Both the position numbers and the translations under genes were made by a program. The notes beneath the pieces were generated by a model. It did no database searches. It saw only the letters and a program-made list of their open reading frames with translations, and had not been told where the DNA came from. From positions 1 to 29,714 of IMG/VR virus record IMGVR_UViG_3300030107_004131: a DNA stretch of 29,714 nt. The stretch is one strand, 5' to 3'. Of the stretch, positions 1 to 7,938 are shown one piece after another. Within the stretch, counting starts at the first letter, position 1. Each line of letters starts with the position of its first letter. The DNA is from a virus.

Positions 1-1266
1 GTTGCGGTACATACCAACGGGCAGGAAGGTGGTAGGCTCACTCTCTCTGTAGCATCGCACGACGGTGAGTCTCAACCCGGTCTGATTATTACTGATGGTA
101 ATGCAGAGGATGAAGTTGATGTTACTATCGGTAATGGAGATGGTTCTCTTACAACTATCTCAGGGGACCTTAAGTTAGCTCACGACAGTGCTAATATTCA
201 GTTTGGTGCTGACAGTGATGTGGTTATATCCCACACTCACAACACAGGGCTTACAGTATCGTTACCATCCAATACAACCGCCAAGCCAATATTCCACCTT
301 AAGAATACTGGCGACTTAGCTTCTGGACCGGGTCTACGATTTGTCGCAGATAATGGCGCAGGTGAAGGTGATGATGATATTTTAGGGTTTATCGACTTTA
401 AAGGTGATGACTCTGGAGACGCAGAAACTGTATACGCTAAAATGTCAGCTATTGCTTCTGATGTCACAGATGGTGATGAGGGTGGAAAGCTTAAATTTGA
501 AGTGTTTGCTGGAGGTATTGCAGGAACTGCAGCTTCAACAGAAGTGTTGAGTCTTGGTGGAGAAGACCAGGCAAACGGCACAAATTGCGAGGTTGTGGTC
601 AACGAGGGTGGTGCAGCCTTTGTTGATTTCCGTGTTGAGTCTGACAGTAACACGCACATGCTTTTCGTTGACGCGGGTAATAATCAGGTTGGGATTAACG
701 TATCTGACCCCGATGCGGCATTAGAAGTTCTGCAGGGAAGTGGGAATCAGTTAAAGTTGTCTTTTGACGGAACTGACAACACTACTTTTTCTACTGATAC
801 TAATGGATTCATGACGGTTACCCCGTCAGGTGGGCTTTTTGCGGTTGCAGGGCAACTTGGCCATAGACGGTACCTAAAAAGTACCATGTCAAATGGTAAC
901 ACTCTTGGTACCACTGAATCCGGTTGTCTTGTTTTACAGTCTACTGCGAGCGATACCCCAAGCGATGTAGTTTTAAATTTACCCGCAACTGCTTCCGGCT
1001 TGATGTACTCGTTTCAGTTTATCGGTAATCCGAGTCACGGTTTTCAAATTAGCCCAAATTCATCCGACAAAATCATGGGTAGTGTTGTAAACGCTGCTGG
1101 TGGAATAACCACAGCAAGCAACAATGGTGGCGGTACTGATGATAAAGATCTGATACTTGGCGCAGGTAATAACTCGACAATCGGGAATCGCGTTACTCTT
1201 ATTGGTGACGGAAGTGCTGGATGGCATATTCTTGATGGGTATGGTGACTGGACATTTGAATCATAG
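1..1266 (+). CDS. Tail fibre protein, 5' end cut by window edge
   Basis: The frame is open from base 1 to the TAG at 1264-1266, giving 421 residues with no start in view; an in-frame GTG at 220 is probably internal because the protein sequence upstream of it is clearly homologous to the next gene. The first ~50 residues match residues ~890-939 of the downstream S74 fibre at 36 of 39 positions over the best segment. Repeated beta-rich modules follow (LRFVADNG, then EGGKLKFEV), and a VGINVSDPDAALEV turn of the kind that recurs in phage fibre shafts. The C-terminal part (AGWHILDGYGDW) looks like a compact terminal domain, without an S74 chaperone. Likely a trimeric fibre or fibre-associated subunit outside the virion; host receptor binding is inferred. 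Fibre identity is well supported, the exact position in the tail is not. Confidence 0.75.
   Translation, partial: VAVHTNGQEGGRLTLSVASHDGESQPGLIITDGNAEDEVDVTIGNGDGSLTTISGDLKLAHDSANIQFGADSDVVISHTHNTGLTVSLPSNTTAKPIFHLKNTGDLASGPGLRFVADNGAGEGDDDILGFIDFKGDDSGDAETVYAKMSAIASDVTDGDEGGKLKFEVFAGGIAGTAASTEVLSLGGEDQANGTNCEVVVNEGGAAFVDFRVESDSNTHMLFVDAGNNQVGINVSDPDAALEVLQGSGNQLKLSFDGTDNTTFSTDTNGFMTVTPSGGLFAVAGQLGHRRYLKSTMSNGNTLGTTESGCLVLQSTASDTPSDVVLNLPATASGLMYSFQFIGNPSHGFQISPNSSDKIMGSVVNAAGGITTASNNGGGTDDKDLILGAGNNSTIGNRVTLIGDGSAGWHILDGYGDWTFES
283..570 (+). repeat. Fibre repeat family B, copy in upstream fibre gene
   Basis: Module from PIFHLKNTGD through GLRFVADNG, GFIDFKGDD and EGGKLKFEV to EVLSLGGED. 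It matches the layout of the two copies in the S74 fibre. A further, cut copy occupies bases 1 to about 150. Confidence 0.65.
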
Positions 1267-1305
1267 ATTCTGGTGCATGGATAGGATAATCTTAATTGGC
1301 GAGTT

Positions 1306-1321
1306 AGAAAGTAAACTTTCT
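1306..1321 (+). other. Small hairpin between the two fibre genes
   Basis: AGAAAG and CTTTCT form a 6-bp stem around a TAAA loop in the 75-base gap between the fibre genes. No run of T follows, so it is a poor intrinsic terminator. It may be an mRNA processing or stability element, or chance. The next gene starts 20 bases downstream, behind an AGGG ribosome site at 1332-1335. Confidence 0.3.
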
Positions 1322-1341
1322 TAATATGAATAGGGTATAAA

Positions 1342-4300
1342 ATGGCTTTTCAAACTTTTAAAAGAAGAACCGCTGCTAACAGTTTGGAGGCTATTGGTGC
1401 TCCAGATGGCGTAATTAACGTTAGAGACGGAGAAGGTCTCGTAATAGATACTAATGTATTGGCTGTTGATGCAGTTAATAACCGAGTGGGTATCAACGTA
1501 GGTAGTCCGTCAAAGGCGCTTGAGATTGATGGAGACATCCAATTAACTCCAACAGCAATTTCTACTGCTCATGTTACGACTACTGGGTCGTTAAGACTTC
1601 GATGCACAAATGCATTATGGATTGGGGATAACGATGCAGATGCTGTCAGAATAGGTAGAACTAACACTGCTTTAGCACCTATCTATCTTCGATCTGGTGG
1701 GGAACACGACCTTGTTGTGTCGGGCAGTAAGGTAGGTATCGGCGTTGAGAGTCCGTCAGTATCGCTAGAGATAGACGGAGACATTAAACTTAGTCCTACC
1801 GCTATAAGCACCGCACACGTTACATCTTCTGGCTCGTTAACGGTCAGAGCCGACTCCAATATAATTATTGGTGATTCTACCGTTGACAGTATTAAGGTTG
1901 GTAGAACTAACACTGCCGTAGTTCCTATCCACTTTCGATCTGGCGGGGATAATGACCTTGTAGTTAAAGGTAGTAAGGTTGGTATCGGAACCGACAGCCC
2001 AGATGAAATTCTCCACCTAAAGAGTTCGACACAATATAAACCAGAACTACTTATTGAGAACACGAACGATGATGAATTCTCAGGGGTTTTAAGATTCTAT
2101 AAGAGCACAACTGACGAAGCAGCAAGTGATCAGACTGGTCTTATTATCTTTACTGCTAAGGATGCTGCGGGGGCCGACGCAAACACGGCTTGGATTGTTG
2201 GTAAGATGGCGTCTCCTGATGCTGGAGCAGAGGAAGGCTCTTTACATCTTGGCGTTGCTTCTGCTGGATCTGCGTCTTATTCAACACTGTCTTTAGTCGG
2301 TTCTGGTACTGAACATCAAAGTTACTTCTTGATTGGAGACCCACCACAAGCAGCATCGAGCACAAAAACTGGTATTAACACTAGTGTCCCGGCAAAGTTG
2401 TTAGACATTAATGCTAAAGGCTCTGCTGATGGTATCCAACTAACTTGGGACGATGCTGACGGAAGTGCAACAGACTATGCTACCATTACAATTGAAGACA
2501 CTAACGGTAAGTTAAAGTTAGCTACTGTAGATAGTGATGGTGCAGCAGGCCATATTGTTATTATACCAGACGGTAACGTAGGTATTAACGACAGTTCTCC
2601 CTCGCACACTCTTGATGTTGATGGCGATATCAATCTTACAGGCGGCCTTAGTTTTGACGACGGCACCGCTGTTACTTCTATCGACACAGATATAAGCTCT
2701 GTATCTGGTAGTGATGATACGTTGGCTTCAGCTAAAGCTATCAAGTCATATGTAGATACTGTCGTTACTGCTCAAGACTTAGACTTTCAAGGTGACTCTG
2801 GCGGGGCTTTGTCTATCGATTTAGATAGCGAGACTTTGACCATTGCAGGTACTGCGAATGAGATCGAGACTTCTGGCTCTGGTAACACGCTAACAATTGG
2901 TCTTCCAAACGACGTTACTATCGCCGGTAACCTTACAGTAAATGGTACGACAACAACTGTTGCTACGGATAACACCGTTATTGAGGATAAACTAATAGAG
3001 CTTGCTAATGGCACCACGGGTTCACCATCTGGGGACGCTGGTATTGTTGTAGAGCGCGGTTCTTCTGACAATGCAGCTTTTGTTTGGGATGAGAGCGAAG
3101 ACCGATGGGTTGCTGGTACAACGTCTGCTACTGGTGCGAGCAGTGGTAATCTTACTATCACCCCAACCGACCTTAACGTTAGTGACCTGGCGTTCACGCC
3201 AGACGGCATCACAACTTCGCATATTACCACTGCTGGATCTTTGAGGATTCGGGCAGACAACAATATATACGTCGGTGATGATGGGGCTGATTCGGTACAC
3301 ATTGGTCGAACTAATACTTCTGTCGTAAAAGTTCACCTTCGATCAGGTGCGAGCGAAGACCTTGTTGTATCCGGGTCTAAAGTCGGTATTGGTACTGACT
3401 CGCCAGGAACTCAACTTCAAGTTGATGGATCTGCACCTTACATTACTTTGAGAAACTCTACTGCTGAGAACTCAGAGGGTGGGGCAGAGTCACGAATCAT
3501 ATTTGAAGATCATGCAGATGTTACGCTAGGACAGCTTGAAGTAAGTCATAGTGGTACGGCAGACGATACCAAGGGTAAGATGATTTTATCTACCCACAAT
3601 GGGACATCATTAACTACTGCCGTGACAATAGATGATGCTCAAAATACTACATTTGCTGCTGACATTATTACGGCTTCTACAAGAGATGCTGCAGATGCTA
3701 GTGGTGCCAACGCTGCATTAAGTGTGCCTGGTGGTGCTAGTGTTGCAAAAGCATTGTATGTTGGAACTACCCTTAGTGTTGCAAACGATACTCAGTTCCT
3801 TGGTGACACGAATACATTTTCGTCTGCAAACTCCACTGATCCGCTCCTCATCATCAAAAACACTACTAGTGACGCCAATGGTGCGCGTTTAAGGTTTGTG
3901 AAAGATAAGGGTGCTGCTGGGGCTGCTAGTGATGTTGCAGGACTTATAGAATTTTATGCAGATGATGCTAATCAAGACCAAGTGTTGTTCTCTGAGATTA
4001 AGTCTCAGATTAGAGTAGCAACTGACGGTCAGGAGGGGGGTAAGTTAACTCTCTCGGTTGCATCGCATGATGGAGAATCTCAACCTGGTTTAATCATTGT
4101 AGATGGTGATGCAGAGGATGAGGTTGATGTCACTATCGGTAATGGGGCAGCGTCGTTAGTTACTGTACCAGGTGATATCGATGTAGACGGTACTGCAAAT
4201 CTAGATGTAGTTGATATCGATGGTTATGTGGATATTAATCCTGGCGCTTCTGCAGGGTCACCCGCTCTTAGGGTAGTTAGTTCAGATGTTGATCAAGTAG

Positions 4301-5217
4301 GGTTCAAAGTAGAGTCTACTAACACAACTGCCCACGCCGTATCCATCAACTGTGACGATAGTTTAACCACAGGTAATGCATTACATATCGACCATAACGA
4401 CGCAGCTACAAGTGCTGTGAACCCAAAAACAGTTCATATCGACTTTGACAAAGATGGAGTTACTGGGGACGGAGTAACGTCAGGGTACACTTTGATGGAC
4501 CTTGATATGAATGATGGTGCTACTAACCACGCTAATGCCACTGTTCAAATGATAGGGCTGGATTTAGACATTACTTCTGCCAATGCTCAAGGTACATGTA
4601 ATAACTACGGGCTAGTTGTTGATGTATCTGGTGGTGATGTTAACATGGCCGCACAACTCACCGGAAACTCTGCTAGTATGCCAGCGGTTTCCATTATTAA
4701 CTCCGGTGACAATGCAAATCGCTGGGGTTTAGTTATCCAAGCTGGAACAAATTCTATATCTGGAACCCCTGGCTCTAACGTATACGCAATTTTAAAGTCT
4801 GGAAACGGCAGTGCAACAAACGGAATTATTGTAAACTCTGGGGCCAGTGACGGTAATGTAGCTTTTGCAGCTTCTTCTGATGAGCGACTGAAGCAAGATA
4901 TCGCACCTACTAAAGTTGTCGGTCTTGATGTTCTTAACAAGATCGAAATGTCTGAATTTAGGTGGAAGAAAGACGGACCAGAAGGGCCATTAACTAAACT
5001 AGGTTTCGTAGCTCAGAATTGTGAGGAAGCTTACCCTGAAATGGTTGCGGAGACTGATGCAGATCTCTGGTCTCAACATGGGGAACTTGACCATGACGTT
5101 AAAACGGTTTCTCCTTCTGAACTAATACCTGTTATGGTAAAGGCAATCCAAGAGTTAAGCGATAATAATAAAGCTTTGCTAAACAGAATTGAAGAGTTAG
5201 AAGGTAAACTATCCTAA
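1342..5217 (+). CDS. Tail fibre with C-terminal S74 intramolecular chaperone
   Basis: 1291 residues; ATG with AGGG six bases upstream. The shaft is modular: three copies of an ~82-residue repeat (about residues 63-144, 145-223 and 614-696; core GRTNT, RSG, DLVV, GSKVGIG) and two copies of a longer module shared with the preceding gene (about 234-325 and 834-942). A segment from residue 530 (NLTVNGTTTT, IELANGTTG) resembles fibre modules of marine phages. The C-terminus is a Peptidase_S74/endosialidase-type chaperone: SDERLKQDI places the expected Ser-Lys dyad at S1179 and K1184, followed by GFVAQNCEEAYPEMV and a terminal coiled coil (about 1260-1290). By family knowledge, this domain trimerises and folds the shaft, then cuts itself off just before the serine, releasing about 113 residues. 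The mature fibre would be 1178 residues. Confidence 0.9.
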   Translation: MAFQTFKRRTAANSLEAIGAPDGVINVRDGEGLVIDTNVLAVDAVNNRVGINVGSPSKALEIDGDIQLTPTAISTAHVTTTGSLRLRCTNALWIGDNDADAVRIGRTNTALAPIYLRSGGEHDLVVSGSKVGIGVESPSVSLEIDGDIKLSPTAISTAHVTSSGSLTVRADSNIIIGDSTVDSIKVGRTNTAVVPIHFRSGGDNDLVVKGSKVGIGTDSPDEILHLKSSTQYKPELLIENTNDDEFSGVLRFYKSTTDEAASDQTGLIIFTAKDAAGADANTAWIVGKMASPDAGAEEGSLHLGVASAGSASYSTLSLVGSGTEHQSYFLIGDPPQAASSTKTGINTSVPAKLLDINAKGSADGIQLTWDDADGSATDYATITIEDTNGKLKLATVDSDGAAGHIVIIPDGNVGINDSSPSHTLDVDGDINLTGGLSFDDGTAVTSIDTDISSVSGSDDTLASAKAIKSYVDTVVTAQDLDFQGDSGGALSIDLDSETLTIAGTANEIETSGSGNTLTIGLPNDVTIAGNLTVNGTTTTVATDNTVIEDKLIELANGTTGSPSGDAGIVVERGSSDNAAFVWDESEDRWVAGTTSATGASSGNLTITPTDLNVSDLAFTPDGITTSHITTAGSLRIRADNNIYVGDDGADSVHIGRTNTSVVKVHLRSGASEDLVVSGSKVGIGTDSPGTQLQVDGSAPYITLRNSTAENSEGGAESRIIFEDHADVTLGQLEVSHSGTADDTKGKMILSTHNGTSLTTAVTIDDAQNTTFAADIITASTRDAADASGANAALSVPGGASVAKALYVGTTLSVANDTQFLGDTNTFSSANSTDPLLIIKNTTSDANGARLRFVKDKGAAGAASDVAGLIEFYADDANQDQVLFSEIKSQIRVATDGQEGGKLTLSVASHDGESQPGLIIVDGDAEDEVDVTIGNGAASLVTVPGDIDVDGTANLDVVDIDGYVDINPGASAGSPALRVVSSDVDQVGFKVESTNTTAHAVSINCDDSLTTGNALHIDHNDAATSAVNPKTVHIDFDKDGVTGDGVTSGYTLMDLDMNDGATNHANATVQMIGLDLDITSANAQGTCNNYGLVVDVSGGDVNMAAQLTGNSASMPAVSIINSGDNANRWGLVIQAGTNSISGTPGSNVYAILKSGNGSATNGIIVNSGASDGNVAFAASSDERLKQDIAPTKVVGLDVLNKIEMSEFRWKKDGPEGPLTKLGFVAQNCEEAYPEMVAETDADLWSQHGELDHDVKTVSPSELIPVMVKAIQELSDNNKALLNRIEELEGKLS
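1528..1773 (+). repeat. Fibre repeat family A, copy 1
   Basis: An 82-codon unit beginning at the DGDI turn. It is directly followed by copy 2 at exactly 246 bases, so the pair is a true tandem repeat. Conserved core: TAISTAHVT, GRTNT, RSGG, GSKVGIG. Confidence 0.85.
1774..2010 (+). repeat. Fibre repeat family A, copy 2
   Basis: Tandem with copy 1. The two still share near-identical DNA around the GRTNT codons (about 1650-1700 and 1900-1950), which points to fairly recent duplication or gene conversion. Confidence 0.85.
2041..2316 (+). repeat. Fibre repeat family B, copy in first half of S74 fibre
   Basis: Module of about 92 residues starting ELLIENTNDDE and passing through GVLRFYKS, GLIIFTAKD, EEGSLHLGVAS and STLSLVG. 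It lines up with 283-570 in the upstream gene and 3841-4167 in this gene. It is the most diverged of the copies. Confidence 0.65.
3181..3429 (+). repeat. Fibre repeat family A, copy 3 (displaced)
   Basis: Third copy of the 82-residue unit (ITTSHITTAGSL, GRTNT, HLRSG, GSKVGIGTDSP), about 1.2 kb from the tandem pair, with a family B module and the NLTVNGTTTT segment in between. This arrangement suggests block shuffling in the shaft. Confidence 0.8.
3841..4167 (+). repeat. Fibre repeat family B, copy in second half of S74 fibre
   Basis: Module from PLLIIKNTTSD through GARLRFVKD and EGGKLTLSVASHDGE to DVTIGNG. Its last ~50 residues are almost identical in protein sequence to the first ~50 residues visible in the upstream fibre (bases 1-150). 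Confidence 0.85.
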
Positions 5218-5228
5218 GGGGGCCTTTA

Positions 5229-5570
5229 ATGGAGGGTGGTACTTTGGACGCGATTAAAAAACATTGGTATCTAGTACTAGGGATCGCTAGTTTCTTGCTT
5301 TGGTTTACCAGTCAAGTTGTTGCGGCGTCTGGGACGTTGTCTGATTTGCATGAGTCGATAAACAACAATGAAAAAGAAATATTAGACTTGAAAGAAGATG
5401 TTGAAAAGCATGAGACAAGTGTTGGGCATCCTCAGTTAAGTGATCGACTAATTAGAGTCGAAACAGAACTAGTGCATATAAATAAGTCGCAGTCTGAGAG
5501 TTTTCAGGATATAAAATTACAATTAAATATATTACAGCAAGATATAAAAGAAATTAGCAAAAACCCGTGA
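5229..5570 (+). CDS. Small membrane-anchored coiled-coil protein
   Basis: 113 residues. One hydrophobic segment at about residues 13-33 (WYLVLGIASFLLWF and following), preceded by lysines, then a long charged helix to the end with heptad-like spacing (IRVETELVHINKSQ), probably a coiled coil. The ATG has AAGGGGG upstream; a TTG at 5244 with GGAGGG seven bases before it is a competing start that would trim five residues. A single N-terminal membrane segment plus an extracytoplasmic coiled coil is the layout of inner-membrane spanins, and small proteins of this general kind also occur among holins and XhlA-like proteins. No partner lysis gene is visible, so the lysis role is only a guess. It sits between the fibre and neck genes and follows the fibre stop by 11 bases. 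Confidence 0.75.
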   Translation: MEGGTLDAIKKHWYLVLGIASFLLWFTSQVVAASGTLSDLHESINNNEKEILDLKEDVEKHETSVGHPQLSDRLIRVETELVHINKSQSESFQDIKLQLNILQQDIKEISKNP

Positions 5571-5592
5571 TAGTAAGTAATGGAGATGCATT

Positions 5593-6450
5593 GTGGCGAT
5601 AACTGTTCATGGCACTACGAATCAAGTGGAGAAAGGACGCTTTGCTTTTCTTCCTGTTGTTCTCGGATCTGAGAGTGTAGATAACAGTGGTGTCACACCA
5701 CCCAGCACTATTGTAGTTAAGTATAGAAAGAACAATAGTCTTTCGTTTACCACTAAAACGTTAAACAATGTTTCTGCGTTACTGGATACTACTGTCGCTG
5801 CCAGCGCAACCAGTATAAAATTAAGAGACTCTAGTTCGTTTCCACCGTTTGGTAAGGCTTACGTAGAGAATGAACTTGTAGAGTACACAGCTAATAACGT
5901 ATCTACCGGTACACTTACGTTATCCGCTGGACTATCTGGAGGCCATAGCGCAGGCGTAACAGTAACTCGAATTGATTGGATGAATTTAAGTAGTGGCATC
6001 GCTAGTGCTGGATCAACAGAGGGATACTATCTTATTCTTTTTAGTAACACTGAGTTAAATACCCTTGGGGATTTTACTTATTCGGTGGTGTTTGACACAG
6101 GCACTGACGAGATTGTCGTAAAAACGGTAGAAGTAGTTGCTGCTACAGGTGTTGATACTGAGGCAGTCCCATCTTTAGACACTTGTATTTTGAAAGACCA
6201 TGTTCTGAATCTAGACGGGACTGCAGCGCAAAACGTGGCTATATACGCTAGATTGTTGGCTTTGCCTACGTTTACTGCAAGTGCTGGTATAATTGACCAG
6301 GTGGTGTCTGCAAAAACAGACGCAAACGGTTTTTTCCAACTTTCTGTTCCGCAGGGAGCTACGTTGGATGTTACTATCCCTGCAACTGGATATCGTCGAA
6401 CCATATTGGTTCCATCTGCAACCCTTCAAAACTTGTTTGAGATTGCTTAA
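5593..6450 (+). CDS. Virion structural protein with CarboxypepD_reg-like domain
   Basis: 285 residues from a GTG, chosen because GGAG lies seven bases upstream and the frame has no better ATG. Residues ~62-127 form a compact beta module (TSIKLRDSSSFPPFGKAY, then VEYTA, then HSAGVTV) of a type common in phage neck and baseplate proteins; a related one is in the J-like protein at 25983-26207. Residues ~199-270 (KDHVLNLDGT, AKTDANGFFQLSVP, GYRRTILVP) fit a carboxypeptidase-regulatory or Cna-B-like beta sandwich, generally an adhesion or decoration fold. The stop overlaps the next start (TAATG). Location at the head of the neck cluster suggests a connector accessory or decoration; the exact role is unknown. 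Confidence 0.75.
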   Translation: MAITVHGTTNQVEKGRFAFLPVVLGSESVDNSGVTPPSTIVVKYRKNNSLSFTTKTLNNVSALLDTTVAASATSIKLRDSSSFPPFGKAYVENELVEYTANNVSTGTLTLSAGLSGGHSAGVTVTRIDWMNLSSGIASAGSTEGYYLILFSNTELNTLGDFTYSVVFDTGTDEIVVKTVEVVAATGVDTEAVPSLDTCILKDHVLNLDGTAAQNVAIYARLLALPTFTASAGIIDQVVSAKTDANGFFQLSVPQGATLDVTIPATGYRRTILVPSATLQNLFEIA

Positions 6451-7937
6451 TGGCTATTACCGCTGTCACATCTGTTTCTGTAGATCAGGACGAATATAGT
6501 AAGTTCGAAGAGGACCGAGCTATAATCGAAGCGGAGATTCTTGTTTCAGGCACCGTAGAGGTTACTGATGGTACTACAAGTACTAACAGTAAACTTACTG
6601 TAGAGATCGTAAAAGGTAGACGGGCGAGGGATGTAGTTGTACTTACCAAAACAATTGATGTGGCTACTTATTTTAGTCTTAGTAATGGTGGGACGATATC
6701 TAGCACAACTCCAATCTATGTGAACTTAGATACTCGTGATGCTGTTGGCTCAACTGATGCTATCAATCTAATTCGTAGAGGTAAGTACTTTGTACGTGCG
6801 TACCAAACTGCAGACGCTAAAGCTACGGCCACATTACTGAGTGAGTCAGATGACTTTAACATTAGTATCATCACCGTAAACCGGATGCGTCGAGACTGGT
6901 TGTTCGGATTAGATCTCCAAGCCTCTGATATGAGGACTTTTAAATATAATCCTAGGTCTATTACAGGCGTGAAACTGCTTGAGGTTAGTAGAAATCACAA
7001 GCTCGCCATGTTTCCGTTAAAGTATACAGTTGACGCCAATGATAATAAGTTCTTGTCTTGGGATAATGGTAGGTTGGTCCCAATTAGCACGAACCATAAA
7101 GAGTACATGCTCCCGGCTTCTGGACCGTCATCAGAGTACATTACTGTAAAGATTGACCACAAAAGACTACCTACTACAAGTTTAGCAGAAGAATTGTTTA
7201 TTGAAGAAGATCGACTGGATGATACTTCTATTCGTAGGTACATAAACGACTCAATCGACCATGTTGAAAACACCTTAGTTCAAGTTTTTCTAGAACCTAC
7301 ACAGATTGTTACTGACATTGACGCTTCTAAACTCACCTACACTGGTGATGACGGAACTATCGTTATTAACGAGGATTACGACTTTATCAAAAGTCCGGTA
7401 AGCTTTTACCCAAGAGTTCCTGGGGAATGGATATCTATTCAGTTTCCGTTTCCAAGTCTGTTAAAAGTAGACCAGTTATATGGCGCTGTCGCCAATACAA
7501 GAGTTGTTCATATTAATTACGAGTGGATTGAGATATCAGAGCCTAGTGGCTTTACTCAGTTAGTTCCCTTTAACACCGAGTTGGCCTTCGACTATGTAGG
7601 TTTGATTTGGGTTGAATCTCTTAGAAGTGCTACTCCGATCCCAAACTTTTGGCATTATAACCTTGTAGCTGGATTGCGTGAATGTCCCGGCGATATAATT
7701 GAATTGATTGGTCGTCACGCAGCCATCCCGATATTGGCTGCTGCAGGTGCTGCTTTTAGAGGTGGATACAGTTCTCAGTCAATCTCTAGGGATGGTATAT
7801 CTGAAAGCGTGTCTTATACCTCTTCAGCTATTTACGGTATCTATAGTGCTAGTATCGAGGATTATAGAAACTGGATACGAGAAAACTTGCCTGCGATTAA
7901 GAGTCGCTATCGTGGGCCACAGCCAATAATAATGTGA
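6450..7937 (+). CDS. Putative neck / head-tail connector protein
   Basis: 495 residues. It begins within the stop codon of the previous gene, so translation is probably coupled. The N-terminal ~150 residues are beta-rich (TSVSVDQDEYSKFEEDRAI). The middle holds a repeated beta pattern with aromatic residues, and the C-terminal ~100 residues (FWHYNLVAGLRECP, IPILAAAGAAFRGG, SQSISRDGISESVSYTSSA, YRNWIRENLPAIKSRYRG) match a C-terminal arrangement I associate with structural neck or adaptor proteins of large environmental phages. That region mixes hydrophobic helices and a Ser-rich loop. Assignment rests on position between the fibre module and the tail terminator as well as on this C-terminus; a portal-proximal adaptor is also possible. 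Confidence 0.6.
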   Translation: MAITAVTSVSVDQDEYSKFEEDRAIIEAEILVSGTVEVTDGTTSTNSKLTVEIVKGRRARDVVVLTKTIDVATYFSLSNGGTISSTTPIYVNLDTRDAVGSTDAINLIRRGKYFVRAYQTADAKATATLLSESDDFNISIITVNRMRRDWLFGLDLQASDMRTFKYNPRSITGVKLLEVSRNHKLAMFPLKYTVDANDNKFLSWDNGRLVPISTNHKEYMLPASGPSSEYITVKIDHKRLPTTSLAEELFIEEDRLDDTSIRRYINDSIDHVENTLVQVFLEPTQIVTDIDASKLTYTGDDGTIVINEDYDFIKSPVSFYPRVPGEWISIQFPFPSLLKVDQLYGAVANTRVVHINYEWIEISEPSGFTQLVPFNTELAFDYVGLIWVESLRSATPIPNFWHYNLVAGLRECPGDIIELIGRHAAIPILAAAGAAFRGGYSSQSISRDGISESVSYTSSAIYGIYSASIEDYRNWIRENLPAIKSRYRGPQPIIM

Positions 7938-7938
7938 T

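Noticed and set aside
220-222. GTG as the true start of the first fibre gene
   Set aside because: The protein sequence upstream in the same frame matches the neighbouring fibre closely, so the gene starts left of the window.
237-659. Minus-strand open frame of 140 codons in the first fibre gene
   Set aside because: Mirror of repetitive Gly/Asp/Ser codons; product is Ser/Pro-rich low complexity.
1336-1343. TATAAAAT resembling a T4 late-promoter core
   Set aside because: It runs into the ATG at 1342, so it could not start a useful transcript for that gene, and it is one mismatch from the T4 core in AT-rich DNA.
6293-6499. Short plus-strand frame across a gene junction
   Set aside because: Out of frame with two well-supported overlapping genes and without its own ribosome site.
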